Shown: piece after piece, positions 10,865-20,479 of the stretch
Numbering within the stretch: position 1 is the first letter of the stretch
Layout of the letters: the number at the start of each line of letters is the position of its first letter
Translations under genes and position numbers: made by a program
Notes under the pieces: model-generated
Databases searched by the model: none
What the model was told of the DNA's origin: nothing
The model's input: only the letters and a program-made list of their open reading frames with translations
Assembly (NCBI GenBank): GCA_003216715.1
Contig: QCIK01000001.1
Span: 168,886-232,885 of the forward strand
DNA length: 64,000 bases
DNA from: Prochlorococcus sp. AG-402-L09
GTDB lineage: Bacteria; Cyanobacteriota; Cyanobacteriia; PCC-6307; Cyanobiaceae
Direction: 5' to 3'

Positions 10865-12493
10865 TCACTTGGATAGGCTTCTTCCCATGCCTTGAGCGAT
10901 ACCTCTCCCAATTAATCCTATAGATCTTCCAACAACTTTTGTAAGAATTAGAACTACAAGATCACCCAAGTATTGAATTATTGCCTGAAATTGTGGAGCC
11001 AATGCATCTCTTAATTCAATTATAAATGCTATTTGTCTCTGGGCCCAGTCTAATTTCTTTAATTCATCATCTCTAGGTTCAAGGATAATAATCTTTTCAA
11101 TTTTATTGTTTTTCACGGTATAATATAATCTTTTGCTTTCGTACAATCTTACTGGCTTTTTGAATAGATTTTGGAGTTGATTATTTGTATTAATATGATT
11201 TCTTTTTCGTTCTAGTTCCCTTGTTGAAACTAATTCTTTATTTAGAAAGTATTTACGTAACTCTGGCCATTCAGAACATGATGATATTATATCTTCACTA
11301 ACTATTTCGGCCGTTCTGAATACCCAATTTAGAATAAGTGTTTCTAGTTGAATTATAGATCGAGGTTCTTCTCTTGTTAAATACTCTCCATCGATGAGAA
11401 TCGGTTTATTATTTAATATTGGATCCATTATTAAAGTAATTGAAGGTAGCTCATCATCAAGTATCCCAAACTCGGCATTATTTACGAGGAAGTCTGAAAT
11501 AGAAATATCCACTCCATTCTTTGTTAGATGATCATAAGAATCTATAAAATTACGCAATGTATTTGCACGTAATTCAGTAGTAATTGATTGTAAAATATCC
11601 TCTAATCCTTTTTCGCGATCATTTTTTGAATCTAGTTTCTTTATAATAATTGAAAATTCTTGCAAAAGAGTTTTTAAGAGATTAATTCTTTTGCTTTTTT
11701 TTAATGAATAAAGAGCCAGTAGATCGTCCGTAGAGTTTATAAGATCATCTTGAAGTCGATCCCTTACTCGTTTATAAACTACTTGCCATAACTCATTGCT
11801 AGATGAGTTTTTTATTGTTATATCAGTACTATATTTATTAACTAAATTTACATTTTGTTGGCTGATATTTTTAATTGGAGACTCTATTAATACCTCTAAC
11901 GGACCCCATAGCCAGATAATCAATCTCTTTGCTATTAATAGTTCTCTTTTGCGCCCTATTAATATAAAAAGATATAATGTATTTATTGATTTATTATTTA
12001 TCATGTGATCTATTGTGTGTAGATCTTTATTTATTTGTGATAAACCACTAGTTAATAACCAATGTCCTAATCCATATGAATTATTAATTGAGTCAGAATT
12101 ATAATTTGTTTCATTATTAATTTTAAATACTCTGCCACCCCTAAGTAAAATATTGATTGTATCTCTTAATAGATCAACACTAGGATCTTGGATAACTCCT
12201 TCACTACCAAAACTCATCAAATCGGCAGTAGACAATTTAATGCTTTTAGGAATTACAATTAAGATTGGAGGTTGATCCCATCTTTCTTTTAACCTAAGTA
12301 TTTCAATTTTGATTGAGTTTGAGAGTTCTACTTCTTCAAGGCAAAATAAGATAAGTTTAGGTAAACCATTTATATCTTTTTTGTCTAGGATTATTTCTAA
12401 ATTATTATCCTGAGATGTTAGCTGCAAAGCTAATGACTCGCCCAACAGTGAAGGCGCTAACATTAAAATTTGTTTTGGTCTTTCTTCGATCAA
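10865..12493 (-). CDS. DUF3685/Ycf55-like protein
   Basis: 542 aa; response-regulator-like N-terminus (ILMLAPSLLGESLALQL) and long conserved C-terminus ending RSIGLIGRGIAQGMGRSLSK. Confidence 0.6.
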   Translation of the reverse strand: MIEERPKQILMLAPSLLGESLALQLTSQDNNLEIILDKKDINGLPKLILFCLEEVELSNSIKIEILRLKERWDQPPILIVIPKSIKLSTADLMSFGSEGVIQDPSVDLLRDTINILLRGGRVFKINNETNYNSDSINNSYGLGHWLLTSGLSQINKDLHTIDHMINNKSINTLYLFILIGRKRELLIAKRLIIWLWGPLEVLIESPIKNISQQNVNLVNKYSTDITIKNSSSNELWQVVYKRVRDRLQDDLINSTDDLLALYSLKKSKRINLLKTLLQEFSIIIKKLDSKNDREKGLEDILQSITTELRANTLRNFIDSYDHLTKNGVDISISDFLVNNAEFGILDDELPSITLIMDPILNNKPILIDGEYLTREEPRSIIQLETLILNWVFRTAEIVSEDIISSCSEWPELRKYFLNKELVSTRELERKRNHINTNNQLQNLFKKPVRLYESKRLYYTVKNNKIEKIIILEPRDDELKKLDWAQRQIAFIIELRDALAPQFQAIIQYLGDLVVLILTKVVGRSIGLIGRGIAQGMGRSLSK

Positions 12494-12590
12494 GTTTAAT
12501 TTTAGTAGCTATCCTTTTTAAGATAACTTGATTTAAAAATACTTCCAGCCCTATCCAAAAAATCCATAATACCAATCTTATTTCTAAATG

Positions 12591-13364
12591 TTAGACAAGA
12601 AATTTATCATGATCATTAAATGAATCTTGAATAAGAAGATTTTTTAGTATTGTACTAGCCTCTTTTAGATCTATTGAGCCGTCATAAAGTGCTCTCCCTA
12701 CGATTATTCCTTCAATACCTTCTTTCTCGAAATCTGCTAGGGAAATTAAATCAGCTATTGAACCTATTCCTCCTGATGCAATTACTGGATTAATGCTTAT
12801 ATCAGCTATCTCTCTTAAAGCTTGAATATTTGGTCCTTTTAGAGTTCCATCAGTTGTAATGTCAGTTGATATTATTGCGGCTAATTCAAGATCGTTAAGT
12901 TGTTTTGCTAAGTCAAGAGAAGTTATTTCGCTTTGTTTTAACCACCCTCGAGTGGCTACCATTCCTTCCTTGGCATCAATTCCTACTGCAACTCTTTTTG
13001 GATATTCTCGTGATAGAACTTTAACTAACTCTGGATTTTCTATCGCGATTGTCCCTAAAATTATTCTGTCTATTCCTATGCCGAATAATTCTTTAGCACG
13101 ATCAATGCTTCTAATTCCACCACCAAGTTGAATGGGGATTGTAATGGATTTTTTTATTTCTTTTATTATTAGATCATTTATGGGTTCACCAGTTTTAGCA
13201 CCATCAAGATCCACAAGATGTAGTCGTTTTGCTCCCTGACTTTCCCAAATCTGAGCTTGTTTTACTGGATCACTATTGAATTTAGTAACTTCATTGTAAT
13301 TCCCTTGATTTAGTCGAACACATTTGCCGTTCAGTAGATCAATTGCAGGTATGATTTCCATCAA
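12591..13364 (-). CDS. hisA: ProFAR isomerase (phosphoribosylformimino-5-aminoimidazole carboxamide ribotide isomerase)
   Basis: MEIIPAIDLLNGKCVRLNQGNY, LHLVDLDGAKTG, QLGGGIRS, TDITTDGTLKGPN, IASGGIGS. Confidence 0.95.
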   Translation of the reverse strand: MMEIIPAIDLLNGKCVRLNQGNYNEVTKFNSDPVKQAQIWESQGAKRLHLVDLDGAKTGEPINDLIIKEIKKSITIPIQLGGGIRSIDRAKELFGIGIDRIILGTIAIENPELVKVLSREYPKRVAVGIDAKEGMVATRGWLKQSEITSLDLAKQLNDLELAAIISTDITTDGTLKGPNIQALREIADISINPVIASGGIGSIADLISLADFEKEGIEGIIVGRALYDGSIDLKEASTILKNLLIQDSFNDHDKFLV

Positions 13365-13454
13365 GAAAAAAAATATTACTATTCATCTAACATCATTTAA
13401 GTAGCTCTGGGAGCTTATCTATAGGCTTTAATATAATTTTTTTAATAAAGGATC

Positions 13455-14372
13455 TTGAAAGTTCTTTTTTATGGTGGAACAAGGTTTGTAGGAAAAGCTC
13501 TTGTCTCGAAGTTGCTTTCAAAGGAACATGAAATATTTGTTTTTACACGTGGAAATTTACCCGTACCAAAAAATATAACTCATATTAAAGGAGATAGGTT
13601 AAATGATGAGGATCTAAAAAAGGTATCTAATCATTCATTTGATCTTATTATTGATAGCTCTGGTCGTAAATTGGAAGATTCTCAAAGACTTCTGAAATTT
13701 GCAGGTCTTCCTAATTTTAGATTCATATATATAAGTTCTGCTGGTGTATATGAAAACACTCAATTATTTCCAGTTAGTGAAGAGAGTCCAATAGATATTG
13801 AAAGCCGTCATATAGGTAAAGCAAAAACAGAGTCTTGGCTCAAGGCTGAGGGCATTCCTTTTACGAGTTTTCGTCCGACATATATTTATGGCCCAGGTAA
13901 CTACAACCCCATTGAAAAATGGTTTTTTGATCGCATAACTAATGGCCGAAGTATTCCTGTTCCCCTTGATGGTCAAGCTATTACGCAATTAGGACATGTT
14001 TCTGATTTGGCCGATGCTATTTCAAAATCTCTTGAAACAGATAAAGCGATTAATCAAATTTATAATTGTTCAGGAAGCAAAGCAGTAACTTTTAAAGGTT
14101 TAATTGAAACAGCAATTTTAGCGACTGGAAATAAAGTCAATGATTTTAATTTACGTTCTTTTAATCCATCAAAACTTGATCCAAAGGCAAGAAAACTTTT
14201 TCCTTTGAGATTAACTAATTTCTTTACGGATACTTCTAAAATAGAAAAAGATTTATCTTGGGAGCCCAAATTCGATTTGTTAAATGGTTTAATTGATAGC
14301 TATAAGAATGATTATCTATTAGCCAATCATGGAGAAGTTGATTTTACTTCTGATGAGACTCTTTTTGATTGA
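13455..14372 (+). CDS. NAD-dependent epimerase/dehydratase, CSP41-like (TTG start)
   Basis: MKVLFYGGTRFVGKALVSKLL, YISSAGVYENT, SFRPTYIYGPGNYNPIEKWFFDRI. Confidence 0.85.
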   Translation: MKVLFYGGTRFVGKALVSKLLSKEHEIFVFTRGNLPVPKNITHIKGDRLNDEDLKKVSNHSFDLIIDSSGRKLEDSQRLLKFAGLPNFRFIYISSAGVYENTQLFPVSEESPIDIESRHIGKAKTESWLKAEGIPFTSFRPTYIYGPGNYNPIEKWFFDRITNGRSIPVPLDGQAITQLGHVSDLADAISKSLETDKAINQIYNCSGSKAVTFKGLIETAILATGNKVNDFNLRSFNPSKLDPKARKLFPLRLTNFFTDTSKIEKDLSWEPKFDLLNGLIDSYKNDYLLANHGEVDFTSDETLFD

Positions 14373-14916
14373 ATACATATTTTATAGCTGAACTTAAAGT
14401 AAGAAATAATGCTATCCAGAATGAGATATAACCTATTTTATTAATAACATATATGGTATGATTTGCACCCCAAGTTTTGGGCCATAATAATAAAATTATA
14501 CTGGTAAATTGCAAGGTAGTCTTATATTTACCATGAATTGAAGCTGGTCCACCAGTGGTTTTATTAGATCGCCAAATAGTTATTAAGAGTTCTCTGGATA
14601 TTATTAACCATATAGCCCATAAAGGTACTAGGTTCTCATGGACCAACCAAATCATTGGACCAATAAGAAGGATTTTATCTGCTAGGGGATCTAACTTCGC
14701 GCCAAAAACAGATTTATGATTATATTTACGTGCAAAATAACCGTCAAGAAAATCAGTAAGACCCGCTATCAGGATTAGAAAAATAAAAACATCATTGTTA
14801 CCATTCACCAGTGAGAAAATTATTGGTAACCCAAGTACTATCCTTGAAATTGTCAATCCATTTATTATCCTCGGCCAAGTAATAAAGCTTTTTGAATTGA
14901 TAATGTTCTTGTTCAT
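14344..14916 (-). CDS. pgsA: CDP-diacylglycerol--glycerol-3-phosphate 3-phosphatidyltransferase
   Basis: CDP-alcohol phosphatidyltransferase motif DFLDGYFARKYNHKSVFGAKLDPLADK. Confidence 0.92.
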   Translation of the reverse strand: MNKNIINSKSFITWPRIINGLTISRIVLGLPIIFSLVNGNNDVFIFLILIAGLTDFLDGYFARKYNHKSVFGAKLDPLADKILLIGPMIWLVHENLVPLWAIWLIISRELLITIWRSNKTTGGPASIHGKYKTTLQFTSIILLLWPKTWGANHTIYVINKIGYISFWIALFLTLSSAIKYVFNQKESHQK

Positions 14917-15014
14917 TTGGTTTTTAATATTATGTAGTAAATTTGTTTAAAATTTCTTAAGCATAGCCTATATAGAACCTATTATATTATACTGAGAATT
15001 AATAGAGTAAAACT

Positions 15015-15095
15015 ATGACTACATTTCTCATCTTTATGTTTTTCTTATCATTAGGCATAATGTTTTTTATTGTACGTAAATTGGATCAAGAATAA
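15015..15095 (+). CDS. 26-aa single-TM micropeptide candidate
   Basis: ATG...TAA reads MTTFLIFMFFLSLGIMFFIVRKLDQE; hydrophobic core with charged C-terminus. Confidence 0.35.
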   Translation: MTTFLIFMFFLSLGIMFFIVRKLDQE

Positions 15096-15129
15096 CTTAA
15101 AAGTCTTAATTATAAATAACATTAATATT

Positions 15130-15741
15130 ATGGAACATTATTTTTATAATTTTTCTTCAGGAGTAGATGTATATAATTCATTAAATGAGTTGCATAGACA
15201 TCATAACTCTACATCATTTTTGATAAGCGCTGTTGGTGATCTTTCAAAAGTTTCATTCAAATGTCCTGTAAATGACAAACCGGTAGTTTTTGAAAAGAAA
15301 CTAGAGATAATAACTTTAAGTGGTTATTTAAGATTAAGTCAGTCTCATCTTCACATAAGTGTCTCTGATGAACATTGCAGTGTATTCGGCGGTCATCTTC
15401 TTTCTGGCACTATTGTTCTCAAATCATTGGATGTCTTGATTGGGGTGATTCCTCATCTTAATAAGAAATTAATTGGCACTACAAAACACAATCCTGCAAG
15501 CGTTGATATTTATGTTCTTCCTAATTGTCCTTGGTCCAAAAGAGCTCTTGAACTTCTTAATTCCTTTCACATAAAATATAATTCTTATATAATTACTAAT
15601 GATGAAGATTTTAAAAAAATTAGTAATAAAACTTCTATTTCAACTTTCCCACAAATATTTATAAATAATCAATTTATTGGTGGTTATTCCGAGCTTTCAA
15701 AGCTATCTAATAGAGGCGGTTTGAGTGACCTTGTTTATTAA
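15130..15741 (+). CDS. PPC/DUF296 domain protein fused to C-terminal glutaredoxin domain
   Basis: The track ORF begins at 15070; the likely start is MEHYFYNFSSG. PPC part: SHLHISVSDEHCSVFGGHLLSGTIV. Grx part: VDIYVLPNCPWSKRALELLNSF...STFPQIFINNQFIGGYSEL. Confidence 0.75.
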   Translation: MEHYFYNFSSGVDVYNSLNELHRHHNSTSFLISAVGDLSKVSFKCPVNDKPVVFEKKLEIITLSGYLRLSQSHLHISVSDEHCSVFGGHLLSGTIVLKSLDVLIGVIPHLNKKLIGTTKHNPASVDIYVLPNCPWSKRALELLNSFHIKYNSYIITNDEDFKKISNKTSISTFPQIFINNQFIGGYSELSKLSNRGGLSDLVY

Positions 15742-15960
15742 TTGTTACTTTGAAATAAGTATCATCGATATTTTCTAGTCTTTTGTAATATAAATAATTC
15801 TTCTTCGAATCCTTTTTCTATATACAAATAATATATCAAAGAAATTTTTTAAATTAATATATATTATATCTATTCTTTTTTTAGATGTTTTTTTTTGCTC
15901 ATATTTATAGATTTATTATTTGTTTTTATTAGATTTAATTATTATAGAAAAATATAATTT

Positions 15961-16848
15961 ATGGATGATCTTTTATCTATTAAACCTTTATGTGATGCAG
16001 ATATCGATTTTGTTACTGAAATATCTAGAAAAGAAGGTTTTGCTCCAGGAGTTGGTGATTTAGGTATATATCAAAATACTGATAAACAGGGACTTTGGGT
16101 TGGTTGGTTGAATGGAAATCCTATTGGGTGTATTGCAGGTGTTAGATATAATCAATATTACGGATTTCTTGGATTGTTTTTAGTAATTGAGAGGTATAGA
16201 GGTAGAGGTTTTGGCCTTCAGCTTTGGAAAAAGGCTCTAAGTCATTTAAAAGATTTACCATGTGTTGGTTTAGAGGCAGCTCCAGAGAGGATTTCTGATT
16301 ACTCCAAATGGGGCTTTGTGATTTCTTCGAAAACAACTAGATGGCAGTGGATGGGCGATGGGAAATTACTTGAGGAAAACGCTATGAATGATTGTTTAGA
16401 TGATTTCAGCTTTGTTGAAGGCACCTCAATACCTCAAGATGCCGTAGAAAAATTTGACGAAAAAAGAGAAACAACGCCTAGACCTCATTTTTTATCGAAT
16501 TGGCTGAATCATTCAGCAGGAAAGGTAATAGCAATTATTGATAAAGAAAACCGATGTCATGGTTTTGGTCGAATAAGACCATGTCTTTTACAGAACGGAG
16601 ATGGATGGAGAATTGGTCCTTTAATGGCTGATACACCTAAGCTTTTAAAAATTTTATTGAGGAAATTAATTGAGAGCCATCCTGGATTGATAATTATCGA
16701 CGCTCCTGGCCTCAACAAGTCAGCTCCCGAAGTCTTTGAAAAACTAGGTTTCAAATCGGAATCTGAAACTTTCAGGATGTATAGAGGTTCTCAACCTCCT
16801 GTTTCTATGAATGATGTGTATGGTTTGGCTTGCTTGGAGTTGGGGTAA
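15961..16848 (+). CDS. GNAT family N-acetyltransferase (two-domain, YitH-like)
   Basis: IKPLCDADIDFVTEISRKEG, LFLVIERYRGRGFGLQLWKKAL, EKLGFKSESETFRMYRG. Confidence 0.85.
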   Translation: MDDLLSIKPLCDADIDFVTEISRKEGFAPGVGDLGIYQNTDKQGLWVGWLNGNPIGCIAGVRYNQYYGFLGLFLVIERYRGRGFGLQLWKKALSHLKDLPCVGLEAAPERISDYSKWGFVISSKTTRWQWMGDGKLLEENAMNDCLDDFSFVEGTSIPQDAVEKFDEKRETTPRPHFLSNWLNHSAGKVIAIIDKENRCHGFGRIRPCLLQNGDGWRIGPLMADTPKLLKILLRKLIESHPGLIIIDAPGLNKSAPEVFEKLGFKSESETFRMYRGSQPPVSMNDVYGLACLELG

Positions 16849-16859
16849 GAATTTCTTTT

Positions 16860-17063
16860 TCATGTATTAGATTTTGATTTTTTTCTGTGAACTTGTTTTT
16901 CTTCACTCAATTGAGTTTCTAATTGATCAATAAGTGAAGTAACTAATGATTGAAATTCTGGTTGACATCCTCTGAAGGCAGCTTTATGTCTTATTGATTC
17001 GTTCCTTGTTCTTAGATCAGTAAGCATTAGCTGCAACGCGTCAATTTTAGCGTTGGTGTTCAT
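16860..17063 (-). CDS. conserved hypothetical small protein
   Basis: 67-aa ORF between well-supported genes; Lys-rich C-terminus. Confidence 0.55.
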   Translation of the reverse strand: MNTNAKIDALQLMLTDLRTRNESIRHKAAFRGCQPEFQSLVTSLIDQLETQLSEEKQVHRKKSKSNT

Positions 17064-17084
17064 GGCAAATTTAAGTTTTTATAG

Positions 17085-17753
17085 TCAAATACTAAACGTC
17101 TTTATTGCCTTACTCATATTTGTTTTCGGATTCTCTTCGCTACTAGTAATCTCTATTATTTTTTCGATCGAATCTTTTGTTTTTAAAGCTTCTATACAGG
17201 CTTTTGCAACCAGTCTTCTGGGAATTGAGCCTTCTTCTTGAGTGCGTTCACCAGAATACAAAACATTCTGATTTTTTACATTAGTTTCATTCTCATTCAA
17301 ACCTCCAGGACGTATGACAGTCCAATCTAGACAACTGTTTTGCAGAGACCTCTCACCTAATCTTTTCCATATAAGTATTAGACCAAATAAATTTAGAGGG
17401 TGAATAAATTTACCTGCACAAAGTGAACTAACAAGAACAACCCTTTTTAACTTTTGTCTTTTACAGCTTTCAACTTGTTTTTTGATATTTAAATAATCTA
17501 CTTTTGCTGGACCTGTTAAATCGATAGATGGCCTCGCGCCTGTTGCTATAACTAGGCTTTCACAACCTTTTAAGGCATAATCAAGGGTGACTCCATTAGT
17601 ATCTGACAAGACGTATCTTTCACAACCTTTTATCGATTCAGGAATCTCAGATTGTGATCTAACTATCAATCTCACCTCGTATCCAGATGATATTGCTTCT
17701 TCTGCTACTCTAAAACCTGTTTTCCCCGAAGCCCCTGTTATGGCTAGTTTCAT
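17085..17753 (-). CDS. atypical SDR / NAD(P)H-binding protein
   Basis: MKLAITGASGKTGFRVAEEAI, VVLVSSLCAGKFIHPLNLFG, DWTVIRPGGL. Confidence 0.88.
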   Translation of the reverse strand: MKLAITGASGKTGFRVAEEAISSGYEVRLIVRSQSEIPESIKGCERYVLSDTNGVTLDYALKGCESLVIATGARPSIDLTGPAKVDYLNIKKQVESCKRQKLKRVVLVSSLCAGKFIHPLNLFGLILIWKRLGERSLQNSCLDWTVIRPGGLNENETNVKNQNVLYSGERTQEEGSIPRRLVAKACIEALKTKDSIEKIIEITSSEENPKTNMSKAIKTFSI

Positions 17754-17831
17754 TGTGGTTAAATTATTTTTGTATGCTTTCTAGCAAGAAAAAGTCCATT
17801 TTGTTGAGATAATAAAATTAATAGATTATTA

Positions 17832-18485
17832 TTAAGCCTTAGAACAAATAATTGCTTTCTTTCTATTAGGGTAAAGTTCCTTACACAATATACAGATTGT
17901 CCCGTTACATCCTCTCGCTGAGCAATATTCTCTCCCGTAAAAAATAATTTGTAGATGTAACTTATTCCAAAGATTCCTTGGAAATAATCTTTTTAGATCT
18001 TTTTCAGTTTGGATTACATTTTTTCCTGAAGTTAGTCCCCATCGCTGAGCTAGTCTATGTATGTGAGTATCTACAGGAAATGAAGGTACACTAAATACCT
18101 GAGACATAACAACACTTGCTGTCTTATGACCAACTCCAGGAAGTGACTCGAGTTCCTGAAAAGTACTTGGAACTATATTATTAAATTTTTCAAGAATTAT
18201 TTTTGATAATTTATAAGTGTTTTTTGCTTTAGTTTTTGCAAGTCCCAGTTGTTTTATATAATTATATATATTATTTTCACCTAATTTATACATTTTCTCA
18301 GCGGTAGGAGCAACCTTGAAAAGTTCTTTAGTTAATTCATTGACCTTCTTGTCCGTTGATTGTGCGCTTAACACAACTGCTACAAGCAGAGTGAATCCAT
18401 TTTGATGATCTAAGGGGATAGGAGTCTCAGGATATATTTCTTCAAGTCTTTTAATTATTATTTTTACCCTTTCATTCTTTTTCAT
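17832..18485 (-). CDS. nth: endonuclease III
   Basis: HhH motif LESLPGVGHKTASVVMSQ, VDTHIHRLAQRWG, C-terminal Cys cluster CSARGCNGTICILC. Confidence 0.93.
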   Translation of the reverse strand: MKKNERVKIIIKRLEEIYPETPIPLDHQNGFTLLVAVVLSAQSTDKKVNELTKELFKVAPTAEKMYKLGENNIYNYIKQLGLAKTKAKNTYKLSKIILEKFNNIVPSTFQELESLPGVGHKTASVVMSQVFSVPSFPVDTHIHRLAQRWGLTSGKNVIQTEKDLKRLFPRNLWNKLHLQIIFYGREYCSARGCNGTICILCKELYPNRKKAIICSKA

Positions 18486-18673
18486 TACAGAATTTATATG
18501 TGTTTTTAAAATTACTTAATTAAAACCCTTTGAACTAAGCCAGAGACTTTACCGTTAGCTAATGAGTATAATTTTATACTCATACCTGTGCTTTTTGTTC
18601 GTACACTTTTTCTTTTGTAGCTTGAATATTTTTTATGGATTTTTAGTGAATAGAATAAGTAAAAATCGTTTTA

Positions 18674-19732
18674 GTGAGTACTGAACTAGAAGTCCAAAAT
18701 TTATGGCATGAATTCAAGCCTAATAAAAATAATAATTGGGTTCTAAAAGATATTAATTTTTCTCTAAGAGCTGGAGAATTAGTAGGTTTGCTTGGTCCTT
18801 CAGGTTGTGGAAAAACCACCTTTTTAAGATTGATAGCAGGTTTTGAAAAGCCTAAACGTGGACTGATAAAAAAAAATGGACATTTAATCTCAGATAATAA
18901 TTTTCTTCTCTCCCCTGAGCGAAGAAAATTAGGGATGGTTTTTCAAGACTATGCTCTTTTCCCTCATTTAAATGTTTGGGAGAATGTTTGCTTTGGTACA
19001 AATAAGAAAGAACAATCTATTAAAAGAGCAAAGTGGCTATTAAATTTATTGGATATATATGAGTTTAAAAATAGATATCCTCACGAACTTTCAGGCGGAC
19101 AGAGTCAAAGAGTTGCATTAGCCCGAGCTTTGGCTCCTGGCACTTCTTTGGTTTTGCTTGACGAACCTTTTTGCTCTTTAGATGTTGAAGTGAGATCTAG
19201 ATTAAGGTCAGAACTCTCTTCAGTTCTAAAATCCTGCTCAGCATCTGCAATTTTAGTAACTCACGATCCTCATGAAGCATTAGCTATTTGTGATCGAATA
19301 GCTGTATTAAAAAGTGGTGAAATTCAGCAATACTCAACTCCTTTTGATATTGTTACAAATCCATCAAATGATTTTGTAGGTCAATTTGTATTGCAAAAAA
19401 ATATTTTGCCAATTCAATATATAGAGGGTTCCTATTCTACATGTATTGGCAAATTAAATTTACCTGCCGATATATCTATCTCATCAAAATCAGTTTGTAT
19501 GTTCGATAAAAATGCAATCCGTATCCAACCTAGTTCAAGTGATCTCTTCACAGTCATATCAAAAGAATTTTGTATCGATCATTATGTCTATACTGTGATT
19601 AGTGATAATCTAAAGTTAAGATCAGAGATGAGCTTGGATACACATTTATCTATTGGAGATAAATGTACAGTTGAAATAATTCATAATAATAACTTTTTAG
19701 TTCTACCAGAAAATATTAAATCAAAGTTCTAA
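18674..19732 (+). CDS. ABC transporter ATP-binding protein, Fe(III)/spermidine-type (FutC-like; GTG start)
   Basis: GLLGPSGCGKTTFLRLIAGFEKP, HELSGGQSQRVALARALAPG, LLDEPFCSLD, TOBE-like C-terminus. Confidence 0.85.
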   Translation: MSTELEVQNLWHEFKPNKNNNWVLKDINFSLRAGELVGLLGPSGCGKTTFLRLIAGFEKPKRGLIKKNGHLISDNNFLLSPERRKLGMVFQDYALFPHLNVWENVCFGTNKKEQSIKRAKWLLNLLDIYEFKNRYPHELSGGQSQRVALARALAPGTSLVLLDEPFCSLDVEVRSRLRSELSSVLKSCSASAILVTHDPHEALAICDRIAVLKSGEIQQYSTPFDIVTNPSNDFVGQFVLQKNILPIQYIEGSYSTCIGKLNLPADISISSKSVCMFDKNAIRIQPSSSDLFTVISKEFCIDHYVYTVISDNLKLRSEMSLDTHLSIGDKCTVEIIHNNNFLVLPENIKSKF

Positions 19733-19738
19733 ATAGTT

Positions 19739-19771
19739 AAAGTTTATAAAGAGCTATAGTTAAACTTTTTT
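19739..19771 (+). terminator. candidate weak intrinsic terminator downstream of the FutC-like gene
   Basis: AAAGTTTA (19739-19746) / TAAACTTT (19761-19768) stem followed by T residues. Confidence 0.4.
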
Positions 19772-19830
19772 AACGCAATTGAGATTCATTATCAAATAAA
19801 TTTATTTTAAATCTTTATCTCCATAACAAC

Positions 19831-19858
19831 AAAATGATACAAAAAGAGCTATCATTTT
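19831..19858. promoter_or_regulatory. perfect 9-bp inverted repeat upstream of ferritin
   Basis: AAAATGATA - 10 nt - TATCATTTT, about 50 bp before the ferritin ATG. Confidence 0.45.
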
Positions 19859-19909
19859 AATTGAACAAAAAATTAGTTTTTGCGTTCTCTGACCTAGCTT
19901 TTTTTTGTT

Positions 19910-20461
19910 ATGCAATCAGTCACATCCAGTTCAATTGGTCTTAACTTGGGTCCTTCAGGTCGTGCTATTGCACAGCCTATGGATGTTGATCTCCTTGAGG
20001 CTCTTTATCAACATACATCTCTTGAAAGAGTTTCAAGTGCGCAATATCTAGCTATGTCCCTTTGGTTCCTAGAAAGAGAACTTAGAGGTTTTTCCTCTTT
20101 TTTCAAGAAAGAGTCTTTGTCTGAACAGGAGCATGGATTTAACTTTGCAAAATATATTATTGCGCGTGGTCAAACTGTTGAACTTGAAGAAGTAACTAAA
20201 CCAATACAAGAATGGAAGACAGTCCAGGAATTAGTTGCTCTTTCTTTCCAAATGGAGGCTGACGTAACAACCTCTGTTCAACAACTTTATTCATTAGCAG
20301 AGAGATCAAATGATACTCGTACAACAGTATTTCTTGACCCCGTTATAGACGAGCAAATTAAATCAGAAGATGAAATGGCTTATCTCCTTGGTAAAGTCAA
20401 ATTCGCCAATAATGACCCCTCTGCTTTGTTGATTATTGACAATGAATTAAATATTAATTAA
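19910..20461 (+). CDS. ferritin (nonheme)
   Basis: MDVDLLEALYQHTSLERVSSAQYLAMSLWFLERELRGFSSFFKKESLSEQEHGFNFAKYIIARG...EEVTKP: ferritin helix pattern with E/H ligands. Confidence 0.88.
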   Translation: MQSVTSSSIGLNLGPSGRAIAQPMDVDLLEALYQHTSLERVSSAQYLAMSLWFLERELRGFSSFFKKESLSEQEHGFNFAKYIIARGQTVELEEVTKPIQEWKTVQELVALSFQMEADVTTSVQQLYSLAERSNDTRTTVFLDPVIDEQIKSEDEMAYLLGKVKFANNDPSALLIIDNELNIN

Positions 20462-20479
20462 AAATATTTTTTGTATAAG

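Noticed and set aside
12859-13131. 90-aa ORF antisense to hisA, and similar antisense ORFs in carB (31289-31549, 33047-33286), the ABC exporter (55764-56066, 56712-56981), gatA (62807-63079) and rlmB (61269-61544)
   Set aside because: All fully embedded in conserved genes with no recognisable domain.
15742-15960. AT-rich gap before the GNAT gene as a possible ncRNA
   Set aside because: Only homopolymer-rich AT sequence; no stable hairpin or known ncRNA motif visible by eye.
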